A DNA stretch of 64,000 nt from Sporomusaceae bacterium FL31 (GCA_003990955.1 BIFV01000008.1:241066-305065), one strand, 5' to 3'; positions 1-8,058 are shown, counted from the stretch's first letter. The notes: generated from the letters alone by a model not told the origin. Numbers and translations: made by a program.

Positions 1-606
1 GCCGCCTTGAGCAAGATAATATTCATTAACTGGCATATCGTTAATCACTGCGTCTACGCCGCCAGCTTTAAGTTCCATAATCGCTTCTGGAGCTGTATTG
101 AACTCACGAATTTTAGCATTCTTGATTTTTTTAGCTTCATCAGCACCAGTAGTACCAATTTGCACAGCGATATTCTTGCCTTCAAGATCTTTGAAAGATT
201 TTATGCTATCATTGCTGTTTTTAACAACCATAGTTAACCCGGATTTGTAGTAAGGCTTGGAGAAATTAACTTTTTGCGCCCGTTCATCCGTGATGGTCAT
301 TGCGGAAATAACCATATCAATGTTGCCGGCTTCCAACGCAGGAATAAGTCCATCAAAGTTCATGCTTTGAATTTGAACTTCTGCGCCCATTTGCTTACCA
401 ATGGCTTTGATTAAGTCCATATCAAACCCAACATACTCTTTTGTTTTCTCATCTTGGAACTCAAATGGAGCAAAAGCAGTATCCGAACCAACTTTTAGCA
501 CCTTAGCTTGAGCAGCTGGCTGCTGTTTTTGACCGCCACAGCCTGCCAAACCAAGTGCCAATAGAAACATGCCCAACACAATAAGGGCTATCACCTTTTT
601 CGACAC
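1..606 (-). CDS. Amino-acid ABC transporter solute-binding lipoprotein (3' end outside window)
   Basis: Receptor of a polar-amino-acid ABC importer (SBP_bac_3 family); it would capture a substrate such as glutamine, arginine or cystine outside the cytoplasmic membrane. About 202 codons are visible and the C-terminus lies beyond base 1. It starts with a lipoprotein signal: K3-K4, a hydrophobic core, and lipobox LAGC with the lipid-modified cysteine at residue 23. The mature part opens with the family pattern KVGSDTAFAPFEF, then GFDMDLIKAIG, and later the AMTITDERAQKVNFSKPYY stretch typical of these receptors. The GTG start at 606 is chosen because GAGGGGG lies 8 nt upstream. Permease and ATPase genes are not in the window. 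Substrate cannot be read from the sequence. Confidence 0.9.
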   Translation of the reverse strand, partial: MSKKVIALIVLGMFLLALGLAGCGGQKQQPAAQAKVLKVGSDTAFAPFEFQDEKTKEYVGFDMDLIKAIGKQMGAEVQIQSMNFDGLIPALEAGNIDMVISAMTITDERAQKVNFSKPYYKSGLTMVVKNSNDSIKSFKDLEGKNIAVQIGTTGADEAKKIKNAKIREFNTAPEAIMELKAGGVDAVINDMPVNEYYLAQGG

Positions 607-650
607 AATAAGTACCCCCTCAAAAATATGGTATTGCATTCACATAAATA

Positions 651-680
651 ATTATACATAGTTCATGTATTATCAATCAA
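651..680 (-). promoter_or_regulatory. Probable sigma-A promoter of the solute-binding lipoprotein gene
   Basis: On the minus strand a perfect -10 TATAAT (651-656) is preceded, after an 18-nt spacer, by TTGATT (675-680). It lies about 45 nt upstream of the GTG start at 606. A second TATAAT at 693-698 has no convincing -35. Confidence 0.6.
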
Positions 681-748
681 GTACTTTTTTACATTATAGC
701 GCTACAAAATGGACAGTATTCATTATTCATTCGGGTTTTCAATCGAAA

Positions 749-788
749 AGTGTCAATTAATTGACAGTAAAGTGTCAAAAAAGTGTCA
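749..788. promoter_or_regulatory. Candidate operator: phased AGTGTCA repeats with a 16-bp palindrome
   Basis: AGTGTCA occurs at 749-755, 771-777 and 782-788, that is 22 and 11 bp apart, close to two and one helical turns. The first copy begins a perfect palindrome, TGTCAATTAATTGACA (751-766). The cluster lies about 70-140 bp upstream of the lipoprotein promoter. Regulator binding is an inference; I cannot name the regulator. Confidence 0.4.
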
Positions 789-790
789 TG

Positions 791-818
791 AAAAGTAAAA
801 AGCCCGGAATATCCGGGC
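791..818 (-). terminator. Rho-independent terminator of the zinc-ribbon gene
   Basis: Stem GCCCGGA (802-808) / TCCGGGC (812-818) with a 3-nt loop, followed on the minus strand by a T-rich run (the A-rich bases 791-801). It lies 35 nt after the stop of the gene at 853-1140. Confidence 0.85.
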
Positions 819-852
819 GTTATCTACAACAATCTTAATTTGTCAGGTTTGG

Positions 853-1140
853 TTATTTATTCGAACTAAAACAATCACGGCAATAAATAGGACGGTCATT
901 GCGAGGCTTGAAAGGTACTTGAGTCGTAACACCACATTGCGCACAAACAACTTGGTGCATTTCACGTTGTGGACGAGAGTCGCCACCTTCACGGCTGCGT
1001 TTTTTTGCATCGCGGCAACTGCGGCAACGTGCTGGTTCGTTTTCAAAGCCTTTTTCTACGTAAAACTCTTGCTCACCTGCTGTGAAAACGAAATCTGATC
1101 CACAGTCTTTGCACTTAAGAGTTCTGTCCTGGAAAGCCAT
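853..1140 (-). CDS. Zinc-ribbon domain protein (two CxxC...CxxC modules)
   Basis: A 95-residue protein of the 'probable zinc-ribbon' type (zf-trcl-like), widespread in Firmicutes with no established function. Cysteine pairs C10/C13 and C39/C42 form the first module. C66/C69 and C87/C90 form the second, with a 17-residue gap between the CxxC pairs. A basic, arginine- and lysine-rich linker (about residues 44-60) joins them, so nucleic-acid binding is plausible but unproven. GGTGAGGGG precedes the ATG by about 9 nt. The gene is monocistronic: it has its own terminator (791-818) and a promoter about 280 bp upstream, with a long structured leader between. The overlapping frame at 843-1046 is a shadow. 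Confidence 0.85.
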   Translation of the reverse strand: MAFQDRTLKCKDCGSDFVFTAGEQEFYVEKGFENEPARCRSCRDAKKRSREGGDSRPQREMHQVVCAQCGVTTQVPFKPRNDRPIYCRDCFSSNK

Positions 1141-1169
1141 TAAAGAAATCCCCTCACCTTTTGATTTTT

Positions 1170-1408
1170 AAGGACCACTGCTTAGCCGACCTGGTCTTTG
1201 ACCCCACACCCGCCTGCTGGAAGTTTCGCTAATAGGAACTATCCCCTCACTACTTCTACTCTCGGGCAATAAAAATATGTACAAGATTCCCGGCAGGTCT
1301 TACCTCTAAGCCGCACCATGATCAGAGCCGCTTTTGGACTCCTTACGTGGATCGTTTCGCCTGCGACTGGCATCGACTTTCAACCACAGACCTAAGCAAT
1401 AGGTTCTT
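1170..1408 (-). ncRNA. Putative structured leader or standalone RNA (about 239 nt)
   Basis: Non-coding stretch between a strong promoter and the zinc-ribbon gene. The predicted transcription start (about 1408) coincides with the outer edge of a terminal helix: AAGAACC (1408-1402) pairs with GGTCCTT (1176-1170) with one mismatch, and GCTTAG (1397-1392) pairs with CTAAGC (1185-1180). Inside, CCTGC (1297-1293) pairs with GCAGG (1217-1213) and encloses further hairpins, for example CGGG/CCCG and GAAGT/ACTTC. No terminator separates it from the gene, so it may act in cis or be processed. I cannot assign a class; 6S RNA, the raiA motif or an unknown riboswitch are candidates. No ORF of note lies in it. 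Confidence 0.5.
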
Positions 1409-1415
1409 AAAATAA

Positions 1416-1444
1416 ATTATAATTTTTATGACAATAAATTGCAA
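1416..1444 (-). promoter_or_regulatory. Strong sigma-A promoter of the structured RNA / zinc-ribbon unit
   Basis: On the minus strand, TTGCAA (1439-1444), a 17-nt spacer and a perfect TATAAT (1416-1421). The start of transcription would fall near 1408, exactly where the RNA's terminal helix begins. Confidence 0.75.
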
Positions 1445-1466
1445 GGGAAAAATAAGGAAGCTGTGC

Positions 1467-2846
1467 TTAGTCATCAGGGAGAGAACTTTTTGATGCCTTG
1501 ACGAGATATTGGTAAGACAAGTATTGACTGATGAAGTTTGGGTTGGTGATTTCGGCTAATTTGTTAATAAACTTCGCATCACTTTCATTGGCAGGGATTG
1601 TCGTGAAATTTAAAATAATATCCTGAAAACCAGTTTCCTCTAAAATTTTGCTAATCTCATGTGATGTAAAGAAGCGCAAATGAGTACGATCCAGGATGCC
1701 TTCATCTTGGTAACTCCAGCACCCATTTATCATATCTCGAATCACACTAAAATGCATGACGTTGGGAATACTGGCAATCAATTTGCCATCAGCACGTAAG
1801 TGCTTACGGATTTTTTTCAATACTTTCCAGGGATCAGACATATGCTCTAATACATCGGCCATAATAATATAATCAAAAAACAGTTCCGGATAATCTAGCT
1901 CAAACTGTTCTACATCGCCGATGCTTACTTGTGCAAAAAGGCTGGCACTAACTGCTGACTTCTCATTAAGTTCGATTCCATATAGTTCTACATCTTTAAA
2001 TGCATGTTTGATTTTAAGCAAGGTGCCACCGCAGGCGCAGCCAATATCCAGCACTCGCATAGTTCTACCCGGTATAGCGTCCAGCATTGTAACAATTTCG
2101 TTACGCATAAACGTGCAGTAGATCGGATTAAAGCCCCACTTGGTTTCGAATTTTTTGGCATTATCGCGCAGCAGCTGCGAATAGAAATTGTTATCTTCTT
2201 TAAAAGAAATACTGCCGAAATGATGAATAAACGTATCCGTGCATAACATCAATTTATAGCCAGCTAACCGGATTCTGAGCGAATAATCATCATCTTCATA
2301 ATTGCCTGGAGTAAAACCTTCATCTAATAAGCCAATTTCATCAATCACTGATTTTTTGATGAGCATACAGAAGCCAACTAGCTTCAAACGCTCTTCCCAT
2401 TTCGCGGGATCAGAACGATTGAATTGAGCTGCGAATTTATGCATGTCTTCGGTACATTGATAATTCACCGGCACCGATTGTGAATAAGAGCAATTGTTCG
2501 TTACAGCACCTACAGCCCCGATATCCGAACTGCTAAACAAACAAGTGGTTAAATTGCTCAGCCAGTTTTCGGTCACAATGGTATCATTATTTAATAATAG
2601 AACACTATCGCCGTTTGCAATCTCAATCCCCTGATTACAGCCTTTTGGAAATCCTAGATTGGTTGAGTTGAAAATAGCTCGAATGTCAGCCTGCTGCTGC
2701 AACCATTCAATCGTTCCATCGGTAGAATGATTGTCAACCACGATGAGCTCATAACTGTCTGCTGGCGTATACTCTCGAATGCTATCGATACAAGTCTGTG
2801 TATGGGCAAGCTTATTGTAAGTCAACATAACAATGCTAGTTAGCAT
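1467..2846 (-). CDS. Bifunctional family-2 glycosyltransferase / SAM-dependent methyltransferase
   Basis: A 459-residue fusion. Residues 1-230 are a GT-A family-2 glycosyltransferase: SIVMLTYNK at the N-terminus, VVDNHSTDGT for the nucleotide site and NNDT as the DxD-type metal motif. Residues about 250-459 are a class I methyltransferase with the SAM-binding VLDIGCACGG and a later ADVLEHMSDPW helix. Such fusions often build or cap surface glycans or modify flagellin; the acceptor is not shown by the sequence. AAGGAAG lies 7 nt before the ATG. The gene stands alone, 330 bp from its downstream neighbour, with about 250 bp of A+T-rich spacer upstream in which I see no clear feature. It is near the flagellar genes, which makes a flagellin role possible, but this is inference. 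Confidence 0.85.
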   Translation of the reverse strand: MLTSIVMLTYNKLAHTQTCIDSIREYTPADSYELIVVDNHSTDGTIEWLQQQADIRAIFNSTNLGFPKGCNQGIEIANGDSVLLLNNDTIVTENWLSNLTTCLFSSSDIGAVGAVTNNCSYSQSVPVNYQCTEDMHKFAAQFNRSDPAKWEERLKLVGFCMLIKKSVIDEIGLLDEGFTPGNYEDDDYSLRIRLAGYKLMLCTDTFIHHFGSISFKEDNNFYSQLLRDNAKKFETKWGFNPIYCTFMRNEIVTMLDAIPGRTMRVLDIGCACGGTLLKIKHAFKDVELYGIELNEKSAVSASLFAQVSIGDVEQFELDYPELFFDYIIMADVLEHMSDPWKVLKKIRKHLRADGKLIASIPNVMHFSVIRDMINGCWSYQDEGILDRTHLRFFTSHEISKILEETGFQDIILNFTTIPANESDAKFINKLAEITNPNFISQYLSYQYLVKASKSSLPDD

Positions 2847-3044
2847 ACAATCTTCCTTTCTTTTAGCCCCGCTGGCGCTTTATACCTCTCACAGTGTACA
2901 TCCTTATTCTCTGGTTTATTAATCAAATTCAGCCTATTCCGGTATTGCCCAAAAGGTGCGATTGATTTTATGACTTAGTTACTAAAATATATATTATTGT
3001 TAGCAGCTATTTATATCTGGATTTACATGTATGGTGGAATAATG

Positions 3045-3073
3045 AAAAAACCTCAGCCATAGTGGCTGAGGTT
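3045..3073 (-). terminator. Terminator of the ferredoxin-like gene
   Basis: Perfect stem AACCTCAGCCA (3049-3059) / TGGCTGAGGTT (3063-3073), 3-nt loop, followed on the minus strand by a run of T (bases 3050-3045). It lies 26 nt after the stop at 3099. Confidence 0.9.
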
Positions 3074-3098
3074 AAATATAAAATGCTTTTTATCTATC

Positions 3099-3770
3099 TT
3101 ACGAATCAATAATACTGCCATCAATACCAATGATGACGAACTTAAATGGAATGGCTTTGCCACTATTGACTAAGGCTTGATGGGCTGCATTGACCAAACC
3201 GCCGCAGCAAGGTTTCTCCATCCGCAGCACCGTAATGCTATTAATCTCATTGGAACGGAATATCTCGCCAAGTTTGTCAGCATAATTACCTTCATCCAGC
3301 TTTGGACAACCAATGATGGTAATCTTGTTGCGCATAAAATCATGGTGGATATTGGCATAAGCATAAGCCGTGCAGTCAGCTGCAATCAGAAGATCAGCCT
3401 TGTTGAAATAAGGCGCTGTTGGCGGCACGAGCTTAATTTGACAGGGCCATTGCTGCAACTCGGATTGAGCCGGCACATGCTGCTCAGGCTGGGGTTTATG
3501 GCGCTCAATTTTGGCAGCACGATTTCCCGGGCAGCCAAAGGCTGGCTGAGGCACACTTGCCGGAACATCCACTACAGGCTGCTCTTCCAGTGTGATCGCC
3601 CCCTGAGGACAAACAGGCAAACACCGACCTAGCCCATCACATTGAGTCGTTGAAACAAGTTTGGCTTTACCATTGACTAACTGCAATGCCCCTTCGTGGC
3701 AGGTTTGTGTGCACAGTCCGCAGCTGATGCACTTTTCTTCATCAATCTTACTTATTTTACGGGTTAGCAT
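3099..3770 (-). CDS. 4Fe-4S ferredoxin-type protein with cysteine-rich C-terminal domain
   Basis: Putative electron carrier of 223 residues, cytoplasmic. The N-terminus has a classic cluster motif, CxxCxxCxxxC followed by a short helix. A second cysteine group, CDGLGRCLPVCP, lacks the usual CxxC spacing but ends in the CP of a second cluster. A basic linker follows. The C-terminal domain has further cysteines (IAADC, IGCP, EKPCCGG) that could hold another metal site. The preferred ATG at 3770 follows AAGGAGG by 7 nt; a GTG directly upstream is possible. It is divergent from a Crp/Fnr regulator with a perfect palindrome between them, so control by that regulator is likely. Related pairs often accompany nitrosative or redox stress genes such as hcp, but no hcp is visible here. 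Confidence 0.75.
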   Translation of the reverse strand: MLTRKISKIDEEKCISCGLCTQTCHEGALQLVNGKAKLVSTTQCDGLGRCLPVCPQGAITLEEQPVVDVPASVPQPAFGCPGNRAAKIERHKPQPEQHVPAQSELQQWPCQIKLVPPTAPYFNKADLLIAADCTAYAYANIHHDFMRNKITIIGCPKLDEGNYADKLGEIFRSNEINSITVLRMEKPCCGGLVNAAHQALVNSGKAIPFKFVIIGIDGSIIDS

Positions 3771-3808
3771 CACTAGCCCTCCTTATCGAACTTATTTGTT
3801 TTCTTGTC

Positions 3809-3827
3809 TCTATTGTAATACAATAGA
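3809..3827. promoter_or_regulatory. 19-bp perfect palindrome, probable Crp/Fnr-type operator
   Basis: TCTATTGTA (3809-3817), a central A, then TACAATAGA (3819-3827): a perfect 9-1-9 inverted repeat between divergent genes for a ferredoxin-like protein and a Crp/Fnr regulator. Its core, TTGTA-TACAA, resembles HcpR- or CRP-like sites more than classical Fnr TTGAT-ATCAA. Binding by the adjacent regulator is inferred. Confidence 0.6.
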
Positions 3828-3864
3828 AATGAAAAATCGGTAGCCATGGCTACCAAAATGCAAG

Positions 3865-4566
3865 GTGATTGTCTTGGACAAGAATTTATTAAAACAATTG
3901 ATGACTTCAGCACTTTTTCATAATATTTCCGCTGATTCATTAGCGATTATGCTAGACTGTCTGCAGCCTAAAATTCATCAGGTAAACAAAAACAGTTATA
4001 TTACCGTCCAGGGAACAGTCTACACTGGCCTTGGAATCCTGCTAACCGGCCAAGCTGCAGTCATTAAAGAAAGTGCGTCCGGCACCCGCACCGTGATGAC
4101 AGCACTTGGGCCGGGAGATCTTTTCGGAGAAATGATTGCATTCTCACCCAAACACCATTGGCCAGCTTCAGTACTTGCCCAAACAACCTGTTCGGTAATG
4201 TTTTTGGCACCAGAAAAAATTATCAGTGAATGCTCCAACGTGTGCACCAGTCAAACACAGCTTGTAAAAAATCTGCTGGGTATTTTATCAACGAAAGCCC
4301 TCATGCTCAACCAAAAAACTGAGTATCTTTCCATTAAAAGCATGCGCAAAAAAATTTCCGTCTATCTGCTGGAACAACACAAACAAAATCAGACAACTAC
4401 ATTTACGCTGCCTTTAAAGCGAAATGAGCTGGCTGATTTTCTCAGTGTCTCCCGCACCGCCTTATCCCGAGAACTAGGCCGGATGCGCGATGACGGAATT
4501 ATTGAGTTTTATCGAAGTTCGGTTAAGATTTTTGATTTGGCAAGGCTTAGGAAGGAAGCAGAATGA
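3865..4566 (+). CDS. Crp/Fnr family transcriptional regulator
   Basis: DNA-binding regulator of 230-233 residues. The N-terminal half is a cyclic-nucleotide-binding-type beta-roll (pattern GPGDLFGEMIAF near residue 90). A long dimer helix follows, then a C-terminal winged helix with the recognition pattern ELADFLSVSRTALSRELGRM (about 190-210). It lacks the N-terminal cysteine cluster of Fnr, so it is not an oxygen-sensing Fe-S Fnr; haem or another ligand is possible. The start is uncertain: GTG at 3865 has no good ribosome site, whereas TTG at 3874 has AAGGTG 6 nt upstream. It is divergent from the ferredoxin-like gene and likely autoregulated through the palindrome at 3809-3827. No clear terminator follows in the 164 bp to the next gene. 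Confidence 0.85.
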   Translation: MIVLDKNLLKQLMTSALFHNISADSLAIMLDCLQPKIHQVNKNSYITVQGTVYTGLGILLTGQAAVIKESASGTRTVMTALGPGDLFGEMIAFSPKHHWPASVLAQTTCSVMFLAPEKIISECSNVCTSQTQLVKNLLGILSTKALMLNQKTEYLSIKSMRKKISVYLLEQHKQNQTTTFTLPLKRNELADFLSVSRTALSRELGRMRDDGIIEFYRSSVKIFDLARLRKEAE

Positions 4567-4730
4567 TTCAAAAATGTTGAGACAGCAAAGAATAAAAATC
4601 CAGCGGAATGAAGCTCTGCTTAGCAGATCTATCTCCATAGCATAAAAAATGACACCAAGTTCATAGTTGTCAATATGCATTTCTTAGAAAAGCAAATGAG
4701 ATTGATCCTCCATTCACGCAAGAGCGGTTC

Positions 4731-4970
4731 TTAGTCAGCAGAACGCATAGATAACGGCCGCTGTGTCTCTTTATCAATGGTTTCAACCTCCTCCCGCAGA
4801 AAGTTGATCCACTGTTGTACTTTGGCCGCCTTCTCCACACTAGGAGCTCGTCTGGCCGCATAAATAGCCAATCTGCGCATCACCTTAAGCTTGGCTTCCA
4901 TTTGCTCCAACGCTGCTAATCTGCGGCGCACCCATTCGAGTTCCTCAGCTTGATCAATAACTCCCATCAT
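4731..4970 (-). CDS. Small hypothetical protein downstream of fliB
   Basis: I do not recognise this family. The product has about 79 residues, is charged, and looks wholly helical, with leucine-rich amphipathic stretches such as EWVRRRLAALEQMEAKLK and INFLREEVETID that suggest a short coiled coil. It has no signal peptide or membrane segment. GTG at 4982 could start it, but GGAGAG just inside that frame makes the ATG at 4970 (or 4967) more likely. It begins about 20 bp after the fliB stop, so the two are probably co-transcribed. A role as a flagellin-modification accessory is conceivable from position only. Confidence 0.6.
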   Translation of the reverse strand: MMGVIDQAEELEWVRRRLAALEQMEAKLKVMRRLAIYAARRAPSVEKAAKVQQWINFLREEVETIDKETQRPLSMRSAD

Positions 4971-4990
4971 TCTGCTCTCCACTCAACTTA

Positions 4991-6250
4991 TTAATTCTTT
5001 ATGAGAATTGCCATATAGGCCATATTGTCCATTTCATTCTGTTCGATAATCTTAAATAGATGCGTAAGAAACTTCGGGCTATGTCCAATGTTCTGCGTAA
5101 ATGTTTGAATAATTTGAATAATATTTTCTTGATTGAAGGCTTCTTTTTCGTAACCAGCTGTACCAATCATCAACATTTTTAAAATTGAATAATGAAGGAC
5201 TAACATAATATAATTTTTAAACACCGAACCATAACCGCTAAACGGAAACAGGTTCTGAAAGACAAAGTTGACCAAATAGTGTTCCAACACATGCTCATAT
5301 TGCTGCATGAACGGCTGAAAATAATGCTGATAAGCCTCCTGATAGCGGGCGGTAATATCAGCCCTTTCCTCCCCTTCATGATAGCCAACACCATGCAGAA
5401 ATTTTATGAAGCAACGCATAAAATGAGCTTTAATGACCGGATTCATTTTGTCGGTTAAAATCAGCTCATCCGATAGTTCTTTAAGAATTTCCATCTGCAA
5501 AGTAAGCTCTGTTGGAATGGCATCCAGTTCCTCCTGCCAAATCCCAGCCTGAATGGATTGTTCATATTGCTCCAAAAGAGGCAATACCTGCTCATACTCA
5601 TGACTATTAAATAGCTGATCAAGTTTCTGATAAAATAGTCCCAGAATAATTAACCGCTGCCAGAGCGCATACGTGCGATTTTGCAACAAAGAAATGGTGA
5701 AAATACGCAGCTTCCAGAAAAATTGTTGGGAGCAACGAATAGGTTTATTACTTTCAGTTTGAAAAGAACCTTGAATATGAACACGGCCAGTTTGACCTTC
5801 CCCAACTTCGTCAAATTCCATAACGTCTGGATCTAATAAAGCTTGTCGAATAGCTTCCGGGCAAGACATGGTTAAAGATTTTTCCAGGTTGCCATCAACT
5901 AAATTTCCTATTCTGGGATAAGAAACACAGATAGTGGGAAGATGACTCTCACCAAATTTTAATTGAACTTCACAAAGGCGCTCTTTGTTAAGAAAAGGGC
6001 AAGTTCCTTGTGCTGTCAGTTTGATCTTCGCATACGCCTCAGGTGTAACAGCAGTGCGGTTTCGCTTGACGGATTCAGAAAACTTATTCCGCCAGCCGCG
6101 TTCCCGAAAATTACGGTATTTCTCATACAAATTTTTCTCAACCATAATACCCCAACCGGCATCACAGCAATTTTCCGTACAAGCTGACCCGATGCAGGCG
6201 AAATCCTTCATATATCGCGGTTGCAAAATTAATTTTTTCTCTTGCGCCAC
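4991..6250 (-). CDS. fliB: Flagellin lysine-N-methylase FliB
   Basis: Enzyme that methylates lysine side chains of flagellin in Salmonella and relatives. The 419-residue protein has the family's cysteine-rich N-terminus: C19, C24 and the pair C28-C29, then C84, C93, C108 and C130, consistent with a YkgJ-like metal or Fe-S centre. The C-terminal 250 residues are helical and less conserved. GTG at 6250 is the start, with AAGGAG 8 nt upstream. It lies directly downstream of the flagellin gene, as fliB is next to fliC in enterobacteria, which supports flagellin as the substrate. The flagellin terminator separates them, so expression is probably reduced relative to flagellin. A small helical protein follows in the same unit. 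Confidence 0.85.
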   Translation of the reverse strand: MAQEKKLILQPRYMKDFACIGSACTENCCDAGWGIMVEKNLYEKYRNFRERGWRNKFSESVKRNRTAVTPEAYAKIKLTAQGTCPFLNKERLCEVQLKFGESHLPTICVSYPRIGNLVDGNLEKSLTMSCPEAIRQALLDPDVMEFDEVGEGQTGRVHIQGSFQTESNKPIRCSQQFFWKLRIFTISLLQNRTYALWQRLIILGLFYQKLDQLFNSHEYEQVLPLLEQYEQSIQAGIWQEELDAIPTELTLQMEILKELSDELILTDKMNPVIKAHFMRCFIKFLHGVGYHEGEERADITARYQEAYQHYFQPFMQQYEHVLEHYLVNFVFQNLFPFSGYGSVFKNYIMLVLHYSILKMLMIGTAGYEKEAFNQENIIQIIQTFTQNIGHSPKFLTHLFKIIEQNEMDNMAYMAILIKN

Positions 6251-6301
6251 ACTAAACGCTCCTTAGTCCTCAGCATTAAAACGTATTTTATGATTTGATT
6301 A

Positions 6302-6336
6302 ATAAAACAGAGCCAGAGACAAGGCTCTGGCTCTGT
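6302..6336 (-). terminator. Flagellin terminator
   Basis: Perfect 12-bp stem ACAGAGCCAGAG (6307-6318) / CTCTGGCTCTGT (6325-6336), 6-nt loop, followed on the minus strand by a T-rich stretch. It lies 28 nt after the flagellin stop. Confidence 0.9.
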
Positions 6337-6363
6337 AATACTTGTATAAGCTTTGAAATCAAA

Positions 6364-8058
6364 TTACCGAAGTAATTGAAGAACACCTTGAGGTTGTTGG
6401 TTGGCTTGAGCCAGCATTGCTTGTGCAGCTTGTTGAAGAATGTTGTTCTTTTGGAAGTTCATCATTTCTTTCGCCATATCTACATCGCGAATGCGGGATT
6501 CAGCAGCAGTCAAGTTTTCAGAAGAAGTGCTCAGGTTGTTAATGGTATGTTCCAAGCGGTTTTGAGTAGCACCCAGCTTCGCTCTTTCGCCTGATACTTT
6601 CTCAATAGCATCATTAATGATGGTAACAGCTTTAGCCGCTTTTTTATGATCGGAAACATCTAATGCGCCTTCTTCCACGACATTGTCAGTTCCCTTAGTA
6701 ACTGTATTAGCAGCAGTAAAGTTTCCGCCAAGAGTTTTGGAGGAAATCCCCAATGCTACTGATCTCATATCAGAGATTCCCAGTGACATCGATTGTCCTT
6801 CATTAGCCCCTACTTGGAATGCCAAAGATTTATCTTCGGTCACAGCAGTAGTTGCTTGATCCAGTTTAACGGTTAAACTGAAGTTCGTACCAGTTGCATT
6901 TGCAGTATTGTCAAAAGCCAGTGCGAATTTCACACCATTATTCTCGTAGTTCACAGTGGTGTTTTTCATTGCAGCAGACGTTGTTACTGTATCTGTTCTT
7001 AATACAGTAGTGCCGTCTGCAGCCAAGAAATCAATTTTAAGTTGGGAGCCTGCAGTACTGACATCAGCAGTTGCAGTAATCTTAATCTGAGCTAAACCTT
7101 CTACTTTTTCCTGGCTATTCGTTATTGCAAAACTGGTCATACTAGCTGCAGAGCCGTTATTTTGCGTCCAGTCGTTCTTTGTTTTGATATTAGCACTTGT
7201 TGCATTATAAGAACCAGTTTCACCATTAACTAGATTTAATACAACCTGCGAACCAGTTGCAGCCTTATCAGCATCTGCTTTAGAAACTTGGAACGAAATG
7301 CCATGGTTATTGTACACATAAGCGTCTCCCGCAGCGTTCAACACCATCTCTTCAGCTGTAATATTCAGTTTAGCGCCAGCAGCGTCTTGGAATGCGCCAG
7401 TTACTTTAAGACCATCTGCAGTTTTTGCGATAGTAAGCGTGTTACCTTTAGTCGCATCTAACGTAGCCCAAGCCAATTTAGATGCATCATCAGCACCAGT
7501 GAATTTAACTCCTGAAGCTGTTCCATCAGAAGTAATACCAAATTTGTCAGTACCTGTCCAAGTTGCTTTTGGCGCACTGTCAATCGTGTATGCTTTCGTA
7601 GCAGCAGTAGTATATGAACCAACAACTGAAGCCTCGGAAACTTCACCATTTAGCAATTTGCGTTTATTGAACTCAGTAGTATTACCAATTCTGTTAATCT
7701 CAGAAGTTAATTGGTTGATTTCTTTTTGGATCTCACCACGGTCAACGTCAACGTTGGTATCATTGGCTGCCTGAGTAGCCAATTCACGCATTCTTTGGAG
7801 AATGCTGTGAGTTTCGTTCAAACCACCTTCAGCAGTTTGAATCAAGGAAATAGCATCTTGTGAGTTGCGGGCAGCTTGATCCAAACCACGGATCTGACCA
7901 CGCATTTTTTCGGAGATTGCCAGACCTGCTGCATCATCGCCAGCACGGTTAATCCGTAAGCCGGATGAAAGTTTTTCCAGTGATTTTGCACTGTTTGCAT
8001 TGTTGGCGCTTAATTGGCGATAAGTATTGATTGACGCCATATTGTGATTAATAATCAT
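6364..8058 (-). CDS. fliC: Flagellin
   Basis: Filament subunit, exported by the flagellar type III system and polymerised outside the cell. At 564 residues it is nearly twice the length of Bacillus Hag. The D0/D1 N-terminus (about 1-145) begins [16 protein letters not shown] and contains [16 protein letters not shown]. The C-terminal D1/D0 (about 475-564) contains GAIQ-like [17 protein letters not shown] and ends in VLQLLR. Between them lies an alanine- and threonine-rich surface domain of over 300 residues with many lysines, possible FliB targets. GGAGGAATATACA precedes the ATG. Upstream are a sigma-D-type promoter and a CsrA-type hairpin; downstream a strong terminator makes it monocistronic. 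FliS, FliT and FliB genes flank it. Confidence 0.97.
   Translation of the reverse strand: MIINHNMASINTYRQLSANNANSAKSLEKLSSGLRINRAGDDAAGLAISEKMRGQIRGLDQAARNSQDAISLIQTAEGGLNETHSILQRMRELATQAANDTNVDVDRGEIQKEINQLTSEINRIGNTTEFNKRKLLNGEVSEASVVGSYTTAATKAYTIDSAPKATWTGTDKFGITSDGTASGVKFTGADDASKLAWATLDATKGNTLTIAKTADGLKVTGAFQDAAGAKLNITAEEMVLNAAGDAYVYNNHGISFQVSKADADKAATGSQVVLNLVNGETGSYNATSANIKTKNDWTQNNGSAASMTSFAITNSQEKVEGLAQIKITATADVSTAGSQLKIDFLAADGTTVLRTDTVTTSAAMKNTTVNYENNGVKFALAFDNTANATGTNFSLTVKLDQATTAVTEDKSLAFQVGANEGQSMSLGISDMRSVALGISSKTLGGNFTAANTVTKGTDNVVEEGALDVSDHKKAAKAVTIINDAIEKVSGERAKLGATQNRLEHTINNLSTSSENLTAAESRIRDVDMAKEMMNFQKNNILQQAAQAMLAQANQQPQGVLQLLR

Noticed and set aside
1141..1466. tRNA, RNase P, tmRNA or SRP RNA
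   Set aside because: None of the diagnostic sequences of these RNAs (CCA-acceptor arm pattern, P4 core, tag frame, GGAA-loop helix) is visible.
3177..3632. Long plus-strand open frame opposite the ferredoxin-like gene
   Set aside because: It is antisense to a well-supported cysteine-rich protein, has no ribosome site and no recognisable domain.
4474..4861. Two short minus-strand frames between the Crp/Fnr gene and the small fliB partner
   Set aside because: They overlap the ends of better supported genes and show no domain or convincing start; a GGAGG near 4710 is not placed before a good start codon.
7439..7774. Plus-strand frame inside flagellin
   Set aside because: Antisense shadow caused by the repetitive Ala/Thr codons of flagellin.
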